Shown here one piece after another: positions 9,185 through 15,904 of a DNA stretch of 47,932 nucleotides (position 1 is its first letter; the number at the start of each line of letters is the position of its first letter). Source of the DNA: DAIOFH01 sp036745875 (GTDB lineage Bacteria > Planctomycetota > SZUA-567); NCBI GenBank assembly GCA_036745875.1, contig DAIOFH010000009.1:1-47932 (forward strand), read 5' to 3'. The notes beneath the pieces were generated by a model. That model ran no database searches. It was not told the origin of the DNA and saw only the letters and a program-made list of their open reading frames with translations. The position numbers were made by a program, and so were the translations under genes.

Positions 9185-9664
9185 ATGACCGAAGAGAAAA
9201 AAACGCCGTTATTGTTGACCCGCATCGCCAATGCCTCGCAGGAAGTGCGGCTGCCGAGGAAGCTTCTCACCGAGCTTCTCGATCTTGCCTACCGCAAGGA
9301 AAAACGTCGAGGCAAGGCATCGCTGGACCTGGTGGTGATGGACGACGACGAAATCGCCCGCCTCAACCGCCGCCACCTCGGCCGCGACAGGGCGACTGAT
9401 GTCCTGGCCTTTGACGACGGCGAAATGGAACCGGGTGGCCGTTTGCGCTTGGGGGACGTTGCGATTTCGGCCGAGACCGCCCGACGCGTCTCGGCCGAAC
9501 GCGACATGAAGTTCAACCATGAATTGGCGTTCTACGCCCTGCACGGGCTGCTGCACCTTCTTGGAATGCGGGACGGCTCGGACGAAGAGCGCGAAGCCAT
9601 GCACCGCAGGCAGGCCGATATCATGCGCGCGTATGGCCTGGAAGTGGGGGATGAGTTGATGTAA
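9185..9664 (+). CDS. ybeY: Endoribonuclease YbeY, Asp variant of the metal site
   Basis: A 159-residue metallo-RNase of the YbeY/UPF0054 family, involved in 16S rRNA 3'-end maturation and ribosome quality control. The zinc site normally reads HGxLHLLGxxH; here it is H120, H124 and then D130 (HGLLHLLGMRD), so the third ligand would be Asp. Asp at this place also occurs in some other lineages as I recall, so the protein need not be inactive. The upstream RHLGRDRATDVLAF segment (64-76) is typical. GGGAG lies about 14 bases before the ATG, a rather long spacing. Its place after phoH and pgpH supports the call. Confidence 0.9.
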   Translation: MTEEKKTPLLLTRIANASQEVRLPRKLLTELLDLAYRKEKRRGKASLDLVVMDDDEIARLNRRHLGRDRATDVLAFDDGEMEPGGRLRLGDVAISAETARRVSAERDMKFNHELAFYALHGLLHLLGMRDGSDEEREAMHRRQADIMRAYGLEVGDELM

Positions 9665-9674
9665 TGTTCTATTG

Positions 9675-9735
9675 AAACCGCAGGGAACACGGAATTATTT
9701 TTTATTCTTTGTGTTCTCCGTGTCCTCTGTGGTTT
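9675..9735. repeat. Palindromic intergenic repeat
   Basis: Arms 9675-9693 and 9717-9735 are inverted repeats of 19 bases with 16 matches (AAACCGCAGGGAACACGGA against the reverse complement of the right arm), separated by 23 AT-rich bases. It fills the gap between ybeY and the CBS gene without interrupting either. The sequence resembles a palindromic repeat I recall seeing in unrelated environmental bacteria, probably a small mobile or REP-like element; no other copy is seen in this window. Confidence 0.6.
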
Positions 9736-9781
9736 TGCTAGTGGTAACTTGCTGTTGTCCAGCGGAGGAAAAAACCGGCTC

Positions 9782-11077
9782 ATGCCTGAGGATGACGTTC
9801 CATTATGGGTTGAAGTGGCGGTATTGTGCGGATTCGCCTTGATAAGCTTTGCCGCGGGGGCGTATGAGTTCGCCCTGTCGGAGGCAAGCCGTTCCCGCCT
9901 CAAGAAACGCTTGGAAAAAGGCGATGTCGCCGCCCGCGACTTCATCGACCGCGCTGTGTCGAACGATCCATTGATTTCGGTGCGGACCAGCCTGCTGCAT
10001 TCGCTGTTCTCCGGAGCGTTTATCGTCTATGGAGTCTGGGTGCTGATTCCTCCGGGACCGCTGTCGTTCTCCCGTTACTGCTGGACCGGGCTTGCCATGC
10101 TTGTCGTGCAGGCGATCTTTCGCGGCGTCGCCAAACTCGTCGGCGAATACGGGTCCGAAAATTTCGTCGTCCGCTTCGGTTGGCCCATGCAAATTTTGAC
10201 CTTGCCCATGGCTCCGATCGGCTGGCTTGCCGTCGCTTCGGAACGCGTCTTTTCCCGTGCCATCGGCCTTGAGTCGGACGACGAGGAAGAGGAACGCGAG
10301 GCAGAAGTCATCGACGCCGTCTCCGACGGACAGCTCGACGGGGTCGTCGAAGACGGCCAGAAGGAAATGATCGAGGGCATTTTCGAATTCAAGGACGCCG
10401 ACGTCGCCGACATCTTCGTTCCCCGGACTGAAATGACCACCATCGACGCCGGGTCCGAACTGTCGGAGGCGGTGAACCTTGCCCTGGACAAGGGCTATTC
10501 GCGGCTTCCCGCCTACAAGGGCACACGAGACCATATTGTCGGCATCTTTTACGTCAGGGACGCGCTGAAGTTCTGGGACAAGCCGGTCGGGGACTACCCG
10601 ACCCTTTCCAGCGTCCTCAGGCCGCCTCTGTTCGTGCCCGAGACGAAAAAAATCCCGGAACTGCTGGCGGAGATGCGACGGGGACAGTCGCATATGGCCG
10701 TCGTCCTCGACGAATACGGAGGCACTGCCGGCCTGGTGACCATGGAGGACGTCCTTGAGGAAATAGTCGGCGACATCCAGGACGAATACGATGCCGTGGA
10801 CAACGCCCCCGACGGTGAAATCCGTGCCATAGACGAAACCACCTTCGTCGCCGAGGGACATGCGCACGTTTCCGACGTCAACAAGCTTCTCGGCGAGGAA
10901 ATCATTCCGGAGGACGATGATTACGAGACGGTGGCCGGATTCGTTCTCGACAACCTCGGCCACATCCCTTCCGTGGGTGAACATTTCGATTATGCCGAAC
11001 GCCTGGACGTGAAGGTGCTCCATGCCGATGAACGGCGCGTACGCAGAGTGCGGTTCAAACTGCACGAGGGGGAATGA
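9782..11077 (+). CDS. CorC/HlyC family CBS-domain membrane protein
   Basis: A 431-residue protein of the HlyC/CorC (CNNM-like) family, associated with magnesium or cobalt efflux. The hydrophobic N-terminal part (about 1-150, DUF21-like, beginning with an acidic residue cluster) is followed by two CBS domains (about 200-325, with FVPRTEMTTID and VLDEYGGTAGLVTMEDVLEE) and a C-terminal CorC_HlyC domain (about 345-425). GGAGGA precedes the ATG at 9782; a TTG at 9749 in the same frame is less likely. The stop overlaps the next start (ATGA at 11074), indicating coupling. The palindromic repeat lies just upstream but the gene order phoH-pgpH-ybeY-corC is retained. Confidence 0.9.
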   Translation: MPEDDVPLWVEVAVLCGFALISFAAGAYEFALSEASRSRLKKRLEKGDVAARDFIDRAVSNDPLISVRTSLLHSLFSGAFIVYGVWVLIPPGPLSFSRYCWTGLAMLVVQAIFRGVAKLVGEYGSENFVVRFGWPMQILTLPMAPIGWLAVASERVFSRAIGLESDDEEEEREAEVIDAVSDGQLDGVVEDGQKEMIEGIFEFKDADVADIFVPRTEMTTIDAGSELSEAVNLALDKGYSRLPAYKGTRDHIVGIFYVRDALKFWDKPVGDYPTLSSVLRPPLFVPETKKIPELLAEMRRGQSHMAVVLDEYGGTAGLVTMEDVLEEIVGDIQDEYDAVDNAPDGEIRAIDETTFVAEGHAHVSDVNKLLGEEIIPEDDDYETVAGFVLDNLGHIPSVGEHFDYAERLDVKVLHADERRVRRVRFKLHEGE

Positions 11078-11457
11078 TGACTCTGAAAACGAAACGCGAC
11101 GACTGTCCGGAATTCATCACCAAAGACGGCTCCACCATTCGCGAACTCATGGCCTACCGGAATTCCGGCGCCAAGCGGACAAGCCTTGCCGAGGCAAGCC
11201 TGCCGCCCGGCGGCAAAACCGATTGCCATTACCATCCCGAGGTCGAGGAAATCTATTATTTTCTCGAAGGCAGGGGAAAGGTGCTCGCGGGCGATGCTTT
11301 TTACGATGTCGAACCGGGGGATTCCATTCTCCACCTCCCCGGCGCGCGGCACCAGACCTGGAATACCGGCGACGTGAAGCTGGTTTTCATCTGCGTTTGC
11401 GCTCCGGCCTACGAGCATGACGACACCGTCATCGTGCCTGACGCGGAATTGGAGTGA
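11074..11457 (+). CDS. Small cupin-domain protein
   Basis: A 127-residue single cupin_2 barrel, probably a metal-binding cytosolic protein of unknown substrate. The first cupin motif reads CHYHPEVEEIYYFLEG (HxH plus Glu) and the second PGDSILHLPGARHQTWN, giving the usual 3-His/1-Glu site. The start overlaps the upstream CBS gene by four bases and a GAGGGGG ribosome site lies just before; a second ATG at 11077 is possible. The HAD gene begins within a few bases of its end. Such cupins are often isomerase-like or sugar-binding, but nothing here decides. Confidence 0.85.
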   Translation: MMTLKTKRDDCPEFITKDGSTIRELMAYRNSGAKRTSLAEASLPPGGKTDCHYHPEVEEIYYFLEGRGKVLAGDAFYDVEPGDSILHLPGARHQTWNTGDVKLVFICVCAPAYEHDDTVIVPDAELE

Positions 11458-11459
11458 AT

Positions 11460-12140
11460 ATGACAAAAGCCGTTATTTTCGACATGGACGGGGTATTGAT
11501 CGTCAGCGCGCGGCCGCATTACGAAGCATGGCGCGAGGTGACCGCTGACTACGGCATCCACATCGATTACGAGACCTTCAAGCTTTCCCTCGGCCGCGAC
11601 AACAAGGCCACCATCGCCCGTTTCTGGGGCGACAGCCTGTCCAAAGAGGAGGGAACGGCGGTAGCAGACAGGAAAGAGAAGATTTTCCGCGACATTATTT
11701 CCAAAGACTTCCGACCTGTCCCCGGCGCTCCGGATCTGATCCGCGCTTTGCGCCAGGCCGGCTGGAAAATGGCGCTTGGCACCTCGGCTCCGCCGGAAAA
11801 CGCGGCGCATGTACTGTCTCTGCTGCCGGGAGGCGACCTTATCACCGCCAGGGTCGACTCCTCCATGGTCGAAAACGTCAAGCCGGAGCCTGATATTTTC
11901 CTCAAGGCCGCCGAACTGTTGGACGCCGACCCCAAGGACTGCATCGTCATCGAGGACAGCATCAGCGGCCTCAAGGCCGCCGCTGCCGCCGGTATGGCCA
12001 GGCTTGCCCTCGCCACCTCCACCGAAGTCGGAGCTATTAGCCCTCTCGCGAATGCCGTCCGCGACGACCTTGTCGGCGTCACCCCGGAATTCCTGGCCGA
12101 ACTTATCGACCGGGAGCGGGTGAACCGGGGAGGCGAGTGA
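11460..12140 (+). CDS. HAD-superfamily sugar phosphatase / beta-phosphoglucomutase-like
   Basis: A 226-residue HAD subfamily IA hydrolase. Motif I is FDMDGVL (about 6-12, nucleophile Asp and acid/base Asp), motif II lies in ALGTSAPPEN, motif III is the Lys in VKPEPDIFLKAAE and motif IV is VIEDSISGLKAA. These suit dephosphorylation or phosphoryl transfer on sugar phosphates. ATG at 11460 follows GGAG by five bases; a GTG at 11454 is in frame. It is translationally close to the cupin and one base before the DUF2726 gene. The exact substrate is unknown. Confidence 0.85.
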   Translation: MTKAVIFDMDGVLIVSARPHYEAWREVTADYGIHIDYETFKLSLGRDNKATIARFWGDSLSKEEGTAVADRKEKIFRDIISKDFRPVPGAPDLIRALRQAGWKMALGTSAPPENAAHVLSLLPGGDLITARVDSSMVENVKPEPDIFLKAAELLDADPKDCIVIEDSISGLKAAAAAGMARLALATSTEVGAISPLANAVRDDLVGVTPEFLAELIDRERVNRGGE

Positions 12141-12141
12141 T

Positions 12142-12744
12142 ATGTGGGAGCTACTCGGCCAGACCGGGATATCCGAAGCGATACTCCTCTTTATCCTGGT
12201 TTTCCTCATCCCGATCCTCGGCTATCTGGTGCTGAAGCTGCGCCGCTACGAAAACCAGTACGGCGTGATCTACCTGCGCGGCAAAAAAAAGAAGAAAAAG
12301 AAAAAAGCCGAGCCGCCGCCCAAGGAAACGAAGCCGGAAAAACCCTCCGTGCCGCCGGACGTCTTTCCCTACGAAACGAAACCATTCATCAATCCTTCCG
12401 AACAAACGCTCCTTGACGCGTTGTATGAAGCGATTGGCGGGGATATCATTATCTATACCAAGGTGGCCTTGTCGGGGCTCGTGCAGTCGACAGACTCGAA
12501 CCCCGGCTTTCACGACCGCCTTGCCGACAAATATATCGACTTCCTGATCTGCGACAAGCAAACCGGCAACCCCTTTACCGCCGTTAGCCTGGAACCGGGT
12601 AAAAAGGCTCCAAAAGGACCGGCGGAGGAATTGACCAAGATTTGCCAAGCCGCCGGTTTGCATCTCGTTTTTCTGCCCCAGGCGGACAGTTACGACACGG
12701 CCCAGGTTAAAAAGCTCCTGGATATTCCGGACCTTGGCTTATAG
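12142..12744 (+). CDS. Membrane-anchored DUF2726 protein
   Basis: A 200-residue protein with one N-terminal TM helix (about 12-34), a strongly basic linker of eight consecutive lysines (about 48-55), a Pro/Lys/Glu-rich stretch and a C-terminal DUF2726 domain (about 85-195). DUF2726 is related to restriction-endonuclease-like folds and has no agreed function. The lysine run is encoded by an A-rich tract beginning with eight adenines. The TAG stop is also the first three bases of a dispersed 78-bp intergenic element. Anchoring a nuclease-like domain at the membrane is the plain reading; catalytic residues were not identified. Confidence 0.75.
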   Translation: MWELLGQTGISEAILLFILVFLIPILGYLVLKLRRYENQYGVIYLRGKKKKKKKKAEPPPKETKPEKPSVPPDVFPYETKPFINPSEQTLLDALYEAIGGDIIIYTKVALSGLVQSTDSNPGFHDRLADKYIDFLICDKQTGNPFTAVSLEPGKKAPKGPAEELTKICQAAGLHLVFLPQADSYDTAQVKKLLDIPDLGL

Positions 12745-12819
12745 CGCTTTTAAATAGTAACAGGTTCCTTGTCGCGTTTGATAGCATAACTGGAACACTC
12801 CGAAAAGCGCCAAGGAAGG
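12742..12819 (+). repeat. Dispersed intergenic element, copy A
   Basis: First of three related 76-80 bp elements in the window. Shared blocks in order: TAGCGCTTTT, GGTTCC after 11 bases, GCGTTT, then CCGAAAAGCGC and CAAGGAA. GCGCTTTT (12744-12751) pairs perfectly with AAAAGCGC (12803-12810), and GTTCC with GGAAC inside the loop. It overlaps the upstream stop codon and ends about 45 bases before the acyltransferase ATG. Confidence 0.7.
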
Positions 12820-12864
12820 CTGGTCACAGTTTAAAAGGCAATATAGAGGACGTATGCTTTTCCC

Positions 12865-13755
12865 ATGAAAATATATATTCGCTATATCCTGTTCCGCATG
12901 CTGATCGGGCTGTGCAATATCTCGCCGCAGCGCTTCCTCTACTGCATAGCGATACGCATCGCCGACCTGAATTATTATTGGTTTGACAAAAAGGGCCGCA
13001 AGGCGGTACATGACAACCTGCGTCAGGTGCTCCCGGACGCTACGGAAGCCCGCATTGCGAAAGAGGCGCGCTGGGTGTTTCGGAATTTCGCCAAATACCT
13101 TACCGAATTTTTCCGCTTCCGCCACTTCGATGAGACGTTCTTCAGGACAAATATGGCCACCTTCGGGGTGGAGCATGTGGATAACGCCCTTGCCGAAGGC
13201 AATGGCTGCATCATTTCTTCCGCGCATCTTGCCAACTGGGAGCTGGGTGCGGCAGGGCAGTCCATCATGGGCGGCAAGAAAATGACAGTATCCGTCGCCA
13301 TGCACCGTTACGGAAAGATCAACAACCTGTTTATGCGGGAACGCGAAGCTGTCGGCCTCACCGTCGCCGACATGGAGAAGGACGCGGCAAGGACACTGAT
13401 GCGGGCGCTGAAACGGAACGAACTCGTCGGGGTGATGGGCGACCGCGACCCGACGGCGCAGGGCGTGACAGTCAACTTTTTCGGCAAGCCGTGCCGTTTT
13501 CCCCAGGGGCCGGCAAGAATGGCGCTTGCCACTGGCGCGCCAATCGTTCCCGCTTTCTGCCTGCGGCGCACCAACGACAGCTTCACCACCGTTTTCCTGC
13601 CGCCGCTGAAAGTGCCGGAGCAGGGCGACCGGAATGAAAAAGTCAGAGCCATAACCCAGCAGTTCGCCAATGTCATGGAAAACACCATCCGCATGTTCCC
13701 GGAACAATGGGCGGTCTTTTACTCGTTCTGGGACGCGGATTGGAAGCCTGAATAG
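12865..13755 (+). CDS. Lipid A-type lysophospholipid acyltransferase (HtrB/LpxL-like)
   Basis: A 296-residue inner-membrane acyltransferase of the LpxL/LpxM (LPLAT) family, which adds a secondary acyl chain to lipid A or a related glycolipid. An N-terminal hydrophobic segment precedes the catalytic HxxxxE motif, H121 and E126 in SSAHLANWE; the later GVMGDRDPTAQG and FPQGPARMAL segments are also typical. The length matches the family. A spaced AGGA upstream of the ATG at 12865 is weak. The gene starts about 45 bases after repeat copy A, so it may have its own control. It supports a diderm host with lipid A. Confidence 0.85.
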   Translation: MKIYIRYILFRMLIGLCNISPQRFLYCIAIRIADLNYYWFDKKGRKAVHDNLRQVLPDATEARIAKEARWVFRNFAKYLTEFFRFRHFDETFFRTNMATFGVEHVDNALAEGNGCIISSAHLANWELGAAGQSIMGGKKMTVSVAMHRYGKINNLFMREREAVGLTVADMEKDAARTLMRALKRNELVGVMGDRDPTAQGVTVNFFGKPCRFPQGPARMALATGAPIVPAFCLRRTNDSFTTVFLPPLKVPEQGDRNEKVRAITQQFANVMENTIRMFPEQWAVFYSFWDADWKPE

Positions 13756-13788
13756 AGAGGTCAAAAACAGCACGCAAGGAGAAAAAAC

Positions 13789-14364
13789 ATGGCCAAGGCA
13801 TTGAAAGTGTTGGTGGTCAACAGCAGCGGACGCAAGGACAGCAATTCCTCCGTTCTCGGGAATGAAGTCGCCGAGGGCGCGAAAGCGGCGGGGCACAAGG
13901 TCGAGGTCGTCGATATAGGCAGGATGGATATCAAGCCCTGCAAGGGGTGCGAGGCCTGCCTGGCTCCCGGCTCCAAGGGATGCATTGTCAAGGACGACAT
14001 GCAGCCGTTGTATCCCAAGGTGAAGGAGGCGGATGTTGTCATCTTCTCCGCACCGATTTACTGGTTCAATATGTGCGGACAGATCAAGCAGTTTATCGAC
14101 CGCCTGTTTGCCATTGCGGTAACTCACGAGGAAGGTGCTCCGAATCCGTTCGCGAAGAAAAAGCTTGGCTCGGTGTTTGTTTACGGCGACACCGATCCGT
14201 TCAATTCGGGTTGCGTCAATGCAATCCGTTCTATTCAGGATATATGCAATTACACTGGCGCGGCATGGGCTGGTCCACTGTACGGCTCCGCGTACGACGC
14301 GGGCGAAGTCCTGAAAAACACGGAGCTGTTGTCAGCCGCGCGGAATTATGGCCTTGGTTTATAA
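13789..14364 (+). CDS. Flavodoxin-like NAD(P)H:FMN reductase with Cys cluster
   Basis: A 191-residue flavodoxin-fold protein of the FMN_red/iron-sulfur flavoprotein-like group. The FMN phosphate loop is NSSGRKDSNS (11-20). Four cysteines, C51, C54, C57 and C65 (in CKGCEACL and GCIVKDD), lie where related proteins of anaerobes either bind a 4Fe-4S cluster or carry a similar Cys pattern. The APIYWFNMCGQIKQFIDR segment (about 85-102) is the usual flavin-ring loop. AAGGAG precedes the ATG. Electron transfer in an anaerobic redox chain is likely; partners are unknown. Confidence 0.82.
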   Translation: MAKALKVLVVNSSGRKDSNSSVLGNEVAEGAKAAGHKVEVVDIGRMDIKPCKGCEACLAPGSKGCIVKDDMQPLYPKVKEADVVIFSAPIYWFNMCGQIKQFIDRLFAIAVTHEEGAPNPFAKKKLGSVFVYGDTDPFNSGCVNAIRSIQDICNYTGAAWAGPLYGSAYDAGEVLKNTELLSAARNYGLGL

Positions 14365-14412
14365 GGGGTTGAAAATAATTCCGACTTTTTTTCGTGTACG
14401 GATATATTCCTA

Positions 14413-14440
14413 TTGACAATTGTCTCTGCTTGTCTATAAT
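14413..14440 (+). promoter_or_regulatory. Consensus sigma70 promoter of the tRNA operon
   Basis: Perfect TTGACA (14413-14418), a 16-base spacer and perfect TATAAT (14435-14440) lie about 75 bases upstream of tRNA-Lys. A strong constitutive promoter is what stable-RNA genes need. Confidence 0.85.
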
Positions 14441-14515
14441 GTCTTCCTCTCGCAGTGAGTGTGGCCTAAGGACGTTGGTTCCGGCTGGCGTCAGGGCTGA
14501 GAATTTGCTTTATGC

Positions 14516-14591
14516 GGGGGTATAGCTCAGTTGGTAGAGCACCGCCTTTTTAAGGCGATGGTCGTAGGTTCGAGTCCTACTGCCCCTACCA
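14516..14591 (+). tRNA. tRNA-Lys (anticodon TTT)
   Basis: A 76-base cloverleaf with encoded CCA. The acceptor arm is GGGGGTA with TGCCCCT, the D-arm holds AGTTGGTA, and the anticodon loop is TTTTTAA with TTT as anticodon. The T-arm is GTAGG TTCGAGT CCTAC. The outermost anticodon-stem pair is a C/A mismatch, and loop position 32 is T where C is commoner in tRNA-Lys. Confidence 0.95.
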
Positions 14592-14606
14592 TAAATATAT
14601 ACAGAC

Positions 14607-14681
14607 GTCCCCATCGTCTAGCGGTTAGGACACCAGCTTTTCAAGCTGGCGGCCGGGGTTCGATTCCCCGTGGGGATGCCA
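14607..14681 (+). tRNA. tRNA-Glu (anticodon TTC)
   Basis: A 75-base cloverleaf with encoded CCA, 15 bases after tRNA-Lys and so co-transcribed with it. The anticodon arm is CCAGC TTTTCAA GCTGG with TTC as anticodon; the T-arm is CGGGG TTCGATT CCCCG. The acceptor is GTCCCCA with TGGGGAT, discriminator G. Confidence 0.96.
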
Positions 14682-14688
14682 ATATTAC

Positions 14689-14730
14689 AAAGGCCGTAGC
14701 CCACAATGGGTTGCGGCCTTACTCTTTTAC
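14689..14730 (+). terminator. Rho-independent terminator of the tRNA operon
   Basis: AAGGCCG (14690-14696) pairs with CGGCCTT (14714-14720), with an inner GCCCA/TGGGT helix and a short loop, followed by TACTCTTTTA. It ends the tRNA-Lys/tRNA-Glu transcript. Confidence 0.75.
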
Positions 14731-14854
14731 TATCTTGATCTTACATAAACAACAAAGGCAAGAATCAAGGATGTCCCCTCACCTTCCTATTTTTCGGAAG
14801 GGCACGCGACAACTTCACGCTTCTCAGCGGAGGCGAGTCTGTGACTCGGAAGAT

Positions 14855-15844
14855 TTAGTCGCCGTTCTTTAATATCTCCAGTATCAGTCTGCCCGATTCG
14901 GTCAGATCCTCCTCGGTCCATCCAGTCATTTTTGTCACGTGGGGTAAGAGCAGCGAAAAATCCTCGTCTTTATTTGATAAAGACCAGTTTGCCCAACTCA
15001 GCTGGTTTTCGCGCATGTAATCGATGAAGTCCCGCGCCTCCTGCAAATCCAACTCCCCTGATTCCTTATCACGGCTTACACCCCATTCCGTAACAAATAC
15101 AGGCAAACCCATTGTGCGCATCAGGTCTAATTTCGGTTTGAACTCGTAGTGAGTATCGCCTGTGTAGAGATGGTAACTGTACATGAGGTTCGGGTGGTCC
15201 AGCGGTTTTGCGAGCGGTGCATGTACTTCGCTTGACCATTCCGGCGTTCCCACCAGGATAATGGCGTCGGGAGACGCTGACCGGATTACCGGAATGACGA
15301 TTTCAGCATAGGTGCGGATATGATCCTAGGAAGCGTCTCCATTGGGTTCGTTGCAGATCTCATACAGGATGGCGGGGTGGTTGGGATATTTGCATGTTAG
15401 CTCTTCGAAAAACAGGACTGCGTTATAGGCCAGACGGAGCGGGTTGGCGTCCTGGAGAAGATGCCAGTCGACAATGACGTACATGTCTGTCGCCAGGGCG
15501 TTTTCGATTCCTTCGAAAAGAACGCGCTTGTTATTTTCAGCGGCGGCCGGGCTCTCGCAGTAGCCGCCGTCGCGGCTATCCGCATACATGGCGAGGCGGA
15601 ACAGGTTTGCTCCGTGCTTTCTGGTCTCGCGAATGGCTTCTTCACAGGCAAATTGCGGATACCAATGCAGACCGTGGCTGCTCATGCCGCGCAGTTGGAT
15701 CGGCTCGCCACGCTCATTGACCAGTCGTGTGCCGTCCACGCGAAGCATGCCGTGAACGCTGGGGCCGTGATTGGCCGAATGCGCTTGTCCGTAGACGGAT
15801 ACAAGAAAGGCGAGACTGGAGAATACTAATGCGTAACGTGCCAT
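14855..15844 (-). pseudogene. GH5 endoglucanase interrupted by one in-frame TAG
   Basis: The frame encodes 329 codons of a secreted GH5 cellulase. A signal peptide ends near AHSA-NHG (about 24), the acid/base Glu lies in YEICNEPNG and the nucleophile Glu in VFVTEWG. Between them a single TAG (15326-15328) replaces a codon; related enzymes usually have Trp there (in NEPNG..TW), one base from TAG. The frame is otherwise open on both sides, so this is a point nonsense mutation, readthrough site or sequencing error. TAG is an ordinary stop elsewhere in the window. Upstream, GGAG precedes the ATG and a run of ten C (minus strand) lies about 15 bases before it. It is the last gene of the polysaccharide run and may have been its clearing glucanase. 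Confidence 0.85.
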
Positions 15845-15858
15845 ATACGCTCCACACA

Positions 15859-15868
15859 GGGGGGGGGG
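15859..15868 (-). repeat. Homopolymer tract of ten C before the GH5 start
   Basis: Ten consecutive G on the plus strand (C on the coding strand) lie 14 bases upstream of the GH5 ATG and just above its ribosome site. Tracts of this length are prone to slippage and could vary expression between cells. Confidence 0.55.
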
Positions 15869-15904
15869 CTTTTATTAATTCTCCTTGCTGTGTGGTGTAT
15901 TATA

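Noticed and set aside
15326..15328. Pyrrolysine or general amber recoding to explain the TAG in the GH5 gene
   Set aside because: TAG serves as normal stop of several intact genes here (symporter, DUF2726, acyltransferase, CotH), and no suppressor tRNA or Pyl gene is present.
14689..15844. tRNA-adjacent integration site for a genomic island
   Set aside because: No integrase, no repeat of the tRNA-Glu 3' end and no att-like direct repeat was found near the polysaccharide locus.
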